Assembly: GCF_047948215.1 (NCBI RefSeq)
Contig: NC_134465.1
Location: 14,962,022 to 15,026,021, forward strand
From: Lycorma delicatula
Lineage: Eukaryota > Arthropoda > Insecta > Hemiptera > Fulgoridae
DNA length: 64,000 bases
Reading direction: 5' to 3'
Position numbers and translations under genes: made by a program. Of this stretch, positions 42,837-52,288 are shown piece after piece; position 1 is the first letter of the stretch; each line of letters starts with the position of its first letter. The notes below the pieces were generated by a model. That model saw only the letters and a list, made by a program, of their open reading frames with translations, was not told the DNA's origin and did not search any database.

Positions 42837-43951
42837 AGCTACGATAGGATCAAAACCCACGACCAGGATAAATGCCGTGTGGAACAGCAAACCAGAAACT
42901 GTCCGAAAACCTTTCTTGTAATAGATACAATTAAAGGACGCTTTAGCGGATTCAATGAAAAATAAATTAAAGGAAGAAAATTGTGCGTTAAATGCAGCGG
43001 TATGACCGGCCGGCCTACTCTAGCCACTCGATCTCTGTATCACGAAGCCTTTCATAGACCAGGTGTAAAGAAAAACGAAAATTCAGCAGTCCTCTAACTG
43101 CTTCCGGAAAAATAAAAGCGGAATAATAATAGCGGAAATAATAGGTTCAAAAACCAAAAAATAGATTGAACCTATAATAATAGGTTCAATAATAGCGGAA
43201 TGGGGGTTTCTATCGCCTGGAAGGAAATCCCGAATGAAATAATACCTCTTTACTTTAAAAAGTCCAGCAGTTGCCACGCTGTATTTGTTCGATCTACAAA
43301 GACGTCCCAATAAGGAAACCGTTTCCAGAGAGAATAGTGATAGTGAAACAGAGTTTATCAGGTTGCAATTAATACTTTTTTCAATTTTAATTACCCGTAT
43401 AAAATTATTTTGTCTTTGTAATTATCTTATCAAATTATCCATTTTTTTATATACAATTTTTCGAAGTAATTACTATTTGTTTTTGTAAATTAATATTATT
43501 ATTCTTAATTTTGTTTATCATGTTTTTTCACAAAATCCTTTTGAAAAATAATGGTGCGACATAAATTACGGTATATATATCGTCGTCCCGAGACTTCGAC
43601 TTCAACTTTCCCGAGACATCAAAAACTCAATAACAAGTAGTAATGATATTATTTCTATTACAAGTTGTTTGTTTTTAATTCAACTTCAACTACAAAATTT
43701 GAAAATCAAATGGGAATATATATATATATATATATTAATTGGAGATTATTGCGTTTTTTTTTATTAATTTGATGAATGAAAACTCATGATTTATTCTATA
43801 AATGAATTATAATATAAACATCGATATTGCTAGTTTTTTCATAATAAATATTTTTTTTATAATTTACTAAAATTTAGACCTAAATTACGAACAACATTAT
43901 TTTTTTTCTTTATTGGAATAAAAAATTCATTTCGAACCTTTAGCCAATATA

Positions 43952-43988
<37 letters not shown>

Positions 43989-44915
43989 ATAAAATGCCTT
44001 TTGCTCATATTTTATGGCAAATCTATTTGTCCCATCATTTTTTCCTACCATTTAATATCCCAACATAATTATTTATAATGAATCGTAGATAAATCATGTG
44101 CAAAGGAATTTATGATACATATATTTGATACACACATACATTTGTATGTGTGTGTGATTGTTTGTTTTTGTTAATTTTTAATTTATTTCCCTTATATATG
44201 AAAACAATTAATTTTTAAGGTCAAAAACGTTTCAAGTCTATTACCAAATAAGAATAGAGGTCAAATAATTGTGTAACTTTTTTTCTTTGACAATAAAGCA
44301 TAAATTAATTGGTTGATTTAAGATACTATATTATATAACTAAAAAAAAAATATATTAAATTACATTTGGAGTTAACTATGGGTGAAGATAACAAAGACGC
44401 TATTACAAACAAATATTTATCACAATAAAATAATGCATTTCAATCTGTGTAGTAGGCTTAAAAATTAGCCATGTGGAAATCCTTTTTTTAACTTTATTTT
44501 GTTTTTCTCGTTTCAAATCAAAGTTTTTTTTTAATATTAATATTAGCGAATTTAAATATATTTGACATAAATTTGCCTTTCTTTCATAATCATAACAGTA
44601 AATTTGAATCTATTTTATCGGTTTTTCTTTTTGATATTTAAATCAAGTTAAAGAAAGAAGTAGATTTATTAGTAAAATAGTATTGTATATACAAAAAATA
44701 AATTGAATCTCTTAATATGTGATCGGTCGATGCCTTCAGAAAGTTGTACTATATATTTCTCTCTCCTCTTCGATTCGTCGTAAGACCACTTTCATTTTGT
44801 ACTTAATCAAAACCCATCTAATTTTTAACATCCGCTTGTAATAAAATATTCGAAAAGCTTATATTCTTTTACCGTAAAACTCTAAATATATAAATTATTA
44901 TATATATATATATAT
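42837..44915. other. AT-rich interval with local repeats
   Basis: 42860-43330 is less AT-rich and includes a short open stretch with a CVKC motif (about 42985) without clear family. It also has a hairpin ATTGAACCTAT / ATAGGTTCAAT (43165-43190) and a repeated AATAATAGCGGAA. (TA)n lies at 43716-43734 and 43948-43982. Confidence 0.45.
43165..43190. repeat. Perfect 11-bp hairpin with direct repeats
   Basis: ATTGAACCTAT (43165-43175), loop AATA, ATAGGTTCAAT (43180-43190). Flanked by repeated ATAATAGGTTCAA and ATAATAGCGGAA units. Confidence 0.9.
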
Positions 44916-44969
44916 ACGGCAATCCTGTAAGTTAATTTATATATATATATTAACTTACAGGATTGCCGT
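44916..44969. repeat. Perfect 21-bp-arm inverted repeat around an AT loop
   Basis: ACGGCAATCCTGTAAGTTAA plus T (44916-44936) is the exact reverse complement of 44949-44969. The loop is 12 bases of TA-rich sequence. It could be a foldback element remnant or an inverted duplication made at a TA microsatellite. Confidence 0.95.
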
Positions 44970-45049
44970 TCAAAACCAAGTTAAGGCAGGCCTTTACTAA
45001 CTTTTCAACAACAAATCATAGATAAATTAAAGTTAGCAATTTTTTTTTT

Positions 45050-45260
45050 CCAAACGTGGCCTGCCAAACGTTTTTTTCCAAACGTTTCTCTTGTGCTATT
45101 CGGCATTTTATATCGCTCCTGCTTCGTCCATCTTTAGTAATTCTACTTCCCAAATAACAAAATTCTTCTACCTCCATAATCTTTTCTCCTCCTATTTTCA
45201 CATTCAGTGGTTCATCTTTGTTATTTCTAATACATTTCATTACTTTTGTTTTGTTCTTGT
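45050..45260 (-). pseudogene. Rearranged internal fragment of the RTE ORF2
   Basis: 45090-45260 matches 8731-8902 of the RTE element at 8.2-9.0 kb, covering NVKIGGEKI.EVEEFCYLGS and TKDGRSRSDIKCRIAQ. It is joined to a 16-bp piece matching 8352-8367 (45050-45065) with about 360 bp missing between. A short filler at 45066-45089 repeats CCAAACG. Neither the 3' tail nor a TSD is present. The frame stays open over the matching part, so the rearrangement is young. Confidence 0.85.
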
Positions 45261-45982
45261 AAAAAATTAAATTGTAAGTAAATTAAATTTACCTCGAAAC
45301 TATTTTTTTGGGATAAAACCGTTGCACCCCGGCTCCCTTGGAAAGCGACTCAACAATTTTAAACGGAAAGGGTAGGGTGGTTACTCATTATTTTATACAG
45401 AAATATAAACACTTAGACCTAAAACATTTCAGGTTATTATTTCAAGACAAATAATATTTTTCACGGCTATTTTGAAAAATGGCCTACAGTAACCCCAAGT
45501 AATGGTCTCATACAAAAAAAAAAAATTGTTTTGAGGTAGGAGGATTCGCTCAATTTTATTTTATTTAGTTTTTCACTATTTAGCAGTTATTTAAAATGTA
45601 CTGCAGACCGCATTTGAAACTAACCGTCAAGAAAATTGAAAGGTCACCACTTTGGCCAAGATTGTCGTAGTCCGAAGATTTTTAGGTGAAAAGCGTCTGT
45701 TTAAAATTACGTACCATCTCGAGTCTTTCCATTTAAAACGTTTAACTTCGCCCTCCCCCTCCGAGGGGCCGCTGGATGTTCAGGTGGATGGTGGTCTCAC
45801 ATCAAAAATAAATCTTTTTAAGATAAGAGTATCGGCTAAATTTTGTTTTCTACGTTTAACTGTTACTTAACTGTTTAACTGTTATTTAAGAACGGGTACT
45901 TTGTTAATAGCCAATATACGTCTACATTTGTATTTTTCAAATCTAAAACTTTTGCGTTGTAATATGGAGTCGAAACCGAGAG
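45261..45982. other. Interval without recognised genes
   Basis: 45300-45350 and 45640-45830 are less AT-rich. A 72-codon frame (45652-45870) shows no recognised domain and may belong to a dispersed repeat. Confidence 0.35.
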
Positions 45983-46067
45983 TCATGCCTGGCCGGGATT
46001 CGAACCCAGAGAGTCTTTTTGGATAAAAGACTGAGACTTTACTACACTGCCACGAAGATCGGCATTT
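45983..46067 (-). mobile_element. SINE family 2, head only
   Basis: On the minus strand: GCCGATCTTCGTGGCAGTG (A box region), GGGTTCGAATCCCGGCCAGG (B box) and CATGACTC. The TACGCTAC body is missing, so only the tRNA-related head remains. Confidence 0.75.
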
Positions 46068-46359
46068 TATATTTTTTTTTATCTGTTGTTCTTAGGTTCG
46101 TATTTAATGCTAACAGATTTCTTTATCTGTGTAAAAAGTTACTTTCTGAATCTGTCTCATTTTGATTTCCAACTACATTTTGGCTATTCTTTATAATTTT
46201 CCACTTAAAAAAAATATTTAACGATTGATTCTGTACAGAGGATACAAAAAAGAATATCGGGGATTTTAAATCCGCTTAAAATGTCTAAACTTTGTCTTAC
46301 GGTAATAAATCACAAAGATAAAGTAATAACTCTTAGAGTTTTTCAGCAAGGATGCAATA

Positions 46360-46416
46360 ATCTACTGTAACCTACTGTAAATCTACTATAAAATCTACTA
46401 TAAATCTACTGTAACC
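46360..46416 (+). repeat. Short tandem repeat of an ATCTACTGTAA-type unit
   Basis: Five imperfect 10-14-bp units (TCTACTGTAAC, CTACTGTAAAT, CTACTATAAAAT and so on). Confidence 0.85.
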
Positions 46417-46417
46417 T

Positions 46418-46620
46418 CTGTATCCCATTAACCCCGGATAATTATCCTTTAACCAACTTCTCCTAGGTCTCCCTCTTTATTTCTTTGTACTAATCCTTCC
46501 TATCAGAATTATTAATTTTCCCTGGATTTAACAATTCCACTTATTTACATATTCCACAGTAGATTCTTCGAATCTACTTTCTCTCTTGTCAATATCCAGA
46601 ATCATTTTTTCTTATATCCG
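46418..46620 (-). pseudogene. RTE-like LINE C-terminal remnant
   Basis: On the minus strand it reads ILIGRISTKK, a stop, then RGRPRRSWLKDNYPGLMGY, with VEYVNKWNC upstream. The GRPRRSWLKD block is typical of RTE-type ORF2 C termini. It is not the family of the 8.2-kb element, where the block is GRPRLEYVK. Short and degraded. Confidence 0.5.
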
Positions 46621-47319
46621 TTAAGAATCTGTGTCTGACAATGGTCCAACCTTACCCAGGCTGTTCTATAACGGACGCTTTCGTACGGTGTAAAACCGTA
46701 CGAGTGTCTATTGACACTACAAATCCTTTGACCTGAATTACTAGTGTTTTCTTTCTTGGATTTCCTTCCTTACACCAAAAAGATCCGATTGTAAGATGCT
46801 ACACACTCTCACTCACCCGTCAGCGTTTGGATAGGATTTTCTGGCTACGTAAGTAAGTTAGTCTGTGTACTAGAGCGTTCCCCGACGGGGAGTCTTATTC
46901 TTTAAGACTTTGGGGGTTGGCGTCCCCACGGGCCTAGCCTCTGCAGCTTTTCTTCCCACTATGCAGTGAGCTGCAGAACACTTTACCTCATACACATATA
47001 CTACACCAAGAACACTACATAAATTACAACATACACACTTACACGATTACACAACAACATCATACACTGATATTTCTTACATTAACACTCGGTGGTGTTG
47101 CGACATCTTACGAAACGCAACCGTAACCCAAGGTGAGAACAAATCGTGCCGATGGGTGAATGGCTCTACGTAGTGAGTCTCGAACGATGTCCTCTGGGCA
47201 CCAGGGCGAACCCAGTTGTACTTAGCTCTAGCTCCAGTACGCGTGCGCTCTGCTGGAGTGGTCCATTTTTCGCCGGTACTCGTGGGACCAAAATTTCTGT
47301 TCCTATATTAAATTCCAAG

Positions 47320-48672
47320 ATGGTTGGTGGTCCATCTGAAAAAACCACCAAATTAAGTCTTGTGAAGAGACCTAGATCAGCTTTCTCTGACGAGGATAAA
47401 AGTCCTATCGAAGAGAACTGCAAATCTTTAGACTTGAACTCTAAAAATATTCGATTCGTTGTTCTCCGAAACAGTCAGGAAGGTGGCTCCCTCCAAAAGG
47501 TTTCACCTTTCCTAATAAACAAAACTGTAACAGGTGCACAGGAAATTACGCGACGGATCGATTCTGATCGAAACATTCAACGACGAACAGAGTCGATCTA
47601 TCTTACGTCTCCGTAATATGGGTGGTATAAATATAAGTGCAGAAAGCCACAAAACTTTAAATACGAGCCGGGGTGTAATTTTTTGTCGAGACCTTTTAGA
47701 TATAGATATCACTGAAATAGTTCACGAGCTTTGCCACCAAGATGTTGTTGAAGTGAAACGTATTATGAAACGGCAGAACGAAACAGAAGAACCGACACCG
47801 TCTCTTATACTAACATTCAATATCCCTGATCCACCAGAAAAGATTAAAGTGGGTTACCTCTCGGTTCGGGTACGACCATTCATACCCAACCCACGGCGAT
47901 GTTTCAGATGCCAAGGTTTTGGTCAGAGTACAACTTGTACAAAAACTGAGATCTGTGCTCGATGTGCTAAAGATGGTCACAATGACACTAACTGCGAAGA
48001 TAGTGAAAAATGCGCAAACTGCAGTGGTCCACATACATACTCTGTGGTCCACATACAGAGAATTGCCCAATCTTTAAAGAAGAAAAGGCAATTCTCAAAA
48101 TCTGTACGGAGCAAAAGCTATCTTTCCCAGCCGCACGAAGAGAATACAAAAATTTAAATAATTCACGGAACCTGGTTAAACCAGATATATCTTTTGCTAC
48201 CGCTACATCGAAACAAACTCTTACAAAAGTTAATAATCAGCAGTGCGGATCCTGCAATGAACTTAAAAAACTTGTTCAGATGCTTTCTGATCAAGTAGCT
48301 TCACTTACAGCCACTATCTCAGAGCTGACAAAGGTGAATCAAACGTCTTTCGTCGCAGTTAGTGAATCCAACAGTGTGATACACACGAAAGTTCCTGCTC
48401 CCAAAGTCGTACCGGCACGAGTAGCGATTATCACAGCTGGCAGTAAGCCACCTAATAAGCTCCCCGTAAATAACCAACATAACGTAAATAACGTAAATAA
48501 CCACATAACCACCCCCTCTGGGATGTTAACTGTAGCATCCCATTCAAATAAATCTCCTCCACCATCACCTCATATACTGGAGGATATGGTTGAAGAACCA
48601 CCCGACCCTAGGGCATCGGAGTTCTTTAAAATAAAAAATACAAAAAATAAAAACCGAATCACGTACAAATAA
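47320..48672 (+). pseudogene. LINE ORF1 (CCHC nucleic-acid-binding protein), two frameshifts
   Basis: ORF1 proteins of this superfamily coat the element RNA. The start is placed at the ATG at 47320 (MVGGPSEKTTKLSLVKR); the frame is open upstream to 47146 but that part looks like leader. The first frame runs to about 47535, then a second frame (to about 48040) carries the core. There, knuckle 1 is CFRCQGFGQSTTC, with the His replaced by Gln and one residue missing. Knuckle 2 is CARCAKDGHNDTNC (intact C-x2-C-x4-H-x4-C, 47954-47995). Knuckle 3 starts CANCSGPH. A 20-bp tandem duplication (GTGGTCCACATAC at 48024 and 48044) then shifts back to the first frame, which finishes with a Ser/Pro/Asn-rich tail (LPVNNQHNVNNVNNH). 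ORF2 starts 55 bp after the stop at 48672. Confidence 0.88.
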
Positions 48673-48729
48673 TTTTTATATAATTTCCGAAATTTAATTA
48701 TTTAATTTTTTTTATTTTGTTTTACACTT

Positions 48730-51460
48730 ATGAACATTATTCAGTGGAATGTTAGAGGTATTCGGTCCCGCATTGAAGATATTAGAGTACTAGCGCACAC
48801 ACATGATCCACTAATCATGTGTTTCCAAGAGACTCACCTTCTACAACATGACCCAATTACACTCAGAGGATACTTCTGTGAGAGATACGACTACCTAGTA
48901 GAGTATAGGGAGAGCGGTGGAGTAGCGATTTTCATGAAGAATGGGGTGTCAGCTGCAAGAATTCAACTAACCACTGTCATTCCTGCTATTGCAGTAAAGG
49001 TCTCTATTCCCTTCAAATTGCATATCTGCAATCTGTATCTCTCACCGAACACTGAGTTCAGTGCTTTAGATGTCTCAAATCTCCTCACGCAAATACCATC
49101 TTCATCGTTAATAGTAAGAGACTTCAATGCCCATCATATTTCCTGGGGCTCAACCTTCTGCTCCACTAGAGGAAATATGATAAACAGATTGAGACAAGAC
49201 TTTGACCTTTGCCTACTGAATAACGGACCTTATCAACTGGTACTGTATCTAACTTTGATCTTTCCATATGCTAACCGAATGTACTCCCTCATCTTAATTG
49301 GTCTGTTTGTGATGATTTTCACGGCAGTGATCATAGACCAATTATTATTGGTTTCGGTGTAGACTGCGAGATTAAAAGAAGGCCACGGAGATGGATTGTT
49401 GAAAAGGCAGATTGGAACGGATATCATAAAGCATTCCAATCTCAGTATGACGATGGAGCGAACATCCTCGACCAATATTCTTCTTTTTCGTCCATGATAC
49501 TTGAGAATGCCAACAGATATATCCCACAAACATCGGGTAATCCTAGACGTCCCTTCGTTCCATGCTGGAACGATGATTGCAAATATGCTATTAGGAATCG
49601 ACGGCAGGCACTACGCAAATTTAATCGTAGGCCTACAACAGAACATCTAAATTTATACCGCAGGGCTAGAGCGGTGTGCCGTCGAGTATTCTTGGACGCT
49701 AAGAGGAATTCATGGACGAAATACGTGAGCACTATCTCACGGACTATTCCCACGTCTACTGTATGGAAGAAAATTCATGCAATTTTCGGATCACCGAAAC
49801 AATCTATTCTCGGTCTTATTGATGAAGGAGAACTCCTTTCATCACCCTCGGAAGTGGCAAATAGTCTAGCAAAATCTTTCCACTCGGTGTCTCTCACCTC
49901 ATCATATAATAACGATTTTCAACGGTACAAGATACAAATAGATGTATTATCGTTAAACATTGGTGATTCGGTTGGTGAATTAAACACTCCATTCGTATTT
50001 AAAGAATTGTTACATGCACTTAAAAACTCACGGGACACTTCCCCTGGACCGGACAACATTCGCCTTTCCATGCTTTCACACCTTTCTAATTCGGCACTAC
50101 AACAACTTTTGAATATTTTCAAAGGTTTATTCTCCGAACAAGTCTTCCCACCCGGCTGGTCAGAAGCATTTATTATACCAGTACTAAAACCTGGTAAAGA
50201 CCAAAACAACCCCTCAAGCTACCGCCCTATTTCATTAACAAGCGTTTTGTGTAAAATAATGGAGAGAATGGTAAACCGCAGACTTACATGGTACTTGGAG
50301 AAACATGGCTTTCTATCTCGAGAACAGTGTGGTTTTAGTCAAGGACGATCTTCTATTGACCATTTAGTGTCACTAGAAACAGCCATACAAAACGCTTTCC
50401 TAAATCGGCAGCACCACGTCGCTATCTTCTTCGATATAAAAAAGGCGTATGACACAGTGGTATTCCTAATACTCTCAAAGAATGGGGAATCAAGGGCAAT
50501 ATGCTTGCTTTTATCCGGGGATTCTTAAATCACCGAACGGCTCGTGTTCGTGTGGATGATTCGCTCTCAGATAGTGTCATCTTGGAGAATGGAGTGCCCC
50601 AAGGTAGTGTATTAAGTGCCACCTTATTTTCTGTAGCCATATACGATATTACCAAATGTGTGCAGGCTCCTGTCTCATGTTCTCTATTTGCTGACGACTT
50701 TGCTATCTACATTGCAAGCCGTTCAACACCTACAGCAGAGAGACTACTGCAGAACACTATATCTCACCTTGAAGCTTGGTCCAAGATTACTGGTTTCACA
50801 TTTTCATCCGAAAAAACAAAATGTGTAGTTTTTTCTCGACTACGAAACCCTTCTATTCCGCAAATTTTTCTGAACGGAGAGACTATTACTATCTCTACTT
50901 ACGCCAAGTTTTTAGGTTTATTTTTTGATAGCCGTCTTACTTGGGTCAAACATTTAAAAGAATTGAAAACAAAATGTTCCAAACTTCTAGATATGATGCG
51001 AGTCCTTACTAACACCAACTGGGGAGCCGATAGGTCATGTATGATACGTTTTTACTATTCCTTTGTTCGCTCCCGTTTAGATTATGGTTGTGTCGCCTAC
51101 TCTTCATCTCGTCAATCCGTGCTTAAAATGCTGGATAGTGTACATCATGCTTTCCTTCGGCTTGCCACAGGCGCGTTTAGATCAAGTCCTGACGCAAGCT
51201 TACTTGTAGACTGTGGTGAACCATCACTTTGGGATAGACGAGACCAGCTTTTATTATGTTATTTTGCTCGTCTCAGAGGACAGCCAAATCACCCGGCTCT
51301 TGACTCAGTCTTTAGAAATCCTAATCTAGGAAAGTATGAGGACCATCCACGTCGTACTGCACCTGTAGGTATCCGTACCCGGCGTCTGCTGCAGCATATA
51401 AATGTTGACACACCGTCATTCTTTCCTATGTATCTTTGCTCATATCCTCCATGGATATAA
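48730..51460 (+). pseudogene. LINE ORF2 (APE-type endonuclease plus RT), two frameshifts
   Basis: Starts MNIIQWNVRGIRSR. Endonuclease motifs in order: NVRG, CFQETHL, VRDFNAHHISWGS (consensus GDFN, Gly replaced by Arg) and, in another frame, SDHRPIIIG at 49326. The frameshift lies between about 49220 and 49326. The RT begins near 49490 (PCWNDDCKYAIRNRRQALRK). It has PVLKPGKDQNNPSSYRPISL, motif A FFDIKKAYD with Asp at 50433, a frameshift at about 50456, NGVPQGSVLSATLF, and motif C FADDFAIY (50687-50710). The later part (RSRLDYGCVAYSSS, PDASLLVDCGEPSLWDRRDQ) ends HINVDTPSFFPMYLCSYPPWI-like at a stop at 51460. In I-clade elements an RNase H domain normally follows this point. Here AT-rich flank follows instead. 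Confidence 0.88.
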
Positions 51461-52275
51461 TAAATATATAAACCGTAAATAATAATTTTTTACTCTAGAT
51501 TTCAGTCAAATTTTCTTTAAAATTGTATTCTATTCTGCTCTATGCAATGCTTATTCCAAACCGATAGATCCCGCTAAACCTTCTTAATTTGCCGTGGATA
51601 CAAGAATGATTTCCCACGGCCAGTTTTTTTTTTTGTCTAAATGTAAAATTTACAATCGGTTCGATATTACAGAAACCGTAAGTAAATATGATGCCGTATT
51701 CAGTCACATGTAGAAAGACTTCCATCGAAGCTCCATAAAAAGTTATATACTAATATTCCTGTAAGTAAACATGTAAAGTATTTCGTTTCTACTACAGACT
51801 CTATTCACGTATAAAATGTTCAATTTTTAGTAATTTTTATTCGTGAAATTTAAACTGATCTTGCGATGGTTCCCGCATTAATCTGACTCTTCTTCCTATA
51901 ATCTTAAAAAAAATCCTTTTTTAATGTAGAGTGGTAGTTACTTCTACTCTGATGAATTCCAGTTTTAAATTTATTCAGTCCTGCTTTTTTAAAATGATAT
52001 GTATGTAATGTTTGTGATAATATTTTAATCACAAGATACATTTATCTCTAAGTTAAATTTACTTTTCTAGAAATTATATTTTTCTTTACCTCAGTATACA
52101 TCTGCTTCAGTCAATCTTTCTTTTCTATTTTCTCTGTAATTAAATGATTAATTTTTTCTAATTATTTTTAAAAACCTTTTAGGACTATTTGCTTTTAAAA
52201 ATTTTTTATTTTTTTTATAAAACTCCTAAGAAGCAGACAGGTAACTCTACTTATGAATACGGTGAAAGTTCCTTT
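51461..52275. other. AT-rich interval, no gene recognised
   Basis: 51590-51790 shares short blocks with 41.8 kb (AATTTACAATCGGTTCG, GAAACCGTAAGTAAAT). Otherwise nothing recognised. Confidence 0.4.
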
Positions 52276-52288
52276 ACCTCTTATGCAT

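Larger units (their letters stand above)
46860..51460 (+). mobile_element. I/Jockey-superfamily LINE, nearly complete at 5', truncated at 3'
   Basis: The most complete element here. A GC-rich leader of about 460 bp (46860-47319, with ACTAGAGCGTTCCCCGACGG near the start) precedes ORF1 (47320-48672) and ORF2 (48730-51460). The order and the triple Cys/His ORF1 fit the I/Jockey superfamily. No A-tail, repeat tail or TSD was found at the 3' side, and similarity ends abruptly at a SYPPWI-stop. Four clear frame disruptions make it inactive. The left boundary is approximate. A small hairpin, CGTACGGT / ACCGTACG (46682-46702), lies upstream. Confidence 0.8.

Noticed and set aside
42980..43080. CVKC motif with downstream His residues, considered as a piggyBac-type C-terminal zinc domain
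   Set aside because: Only one Cys pair is in frame, the remaining ligands and catalytic domain were not found, and surrounding frames are broken.
47146..47319. N-terminal extension of LINE ORF1
   Set aside because: The frame is open but Ser/Arg-rich and leader-like. The in-frame ATG at 47320 fits better as the start.
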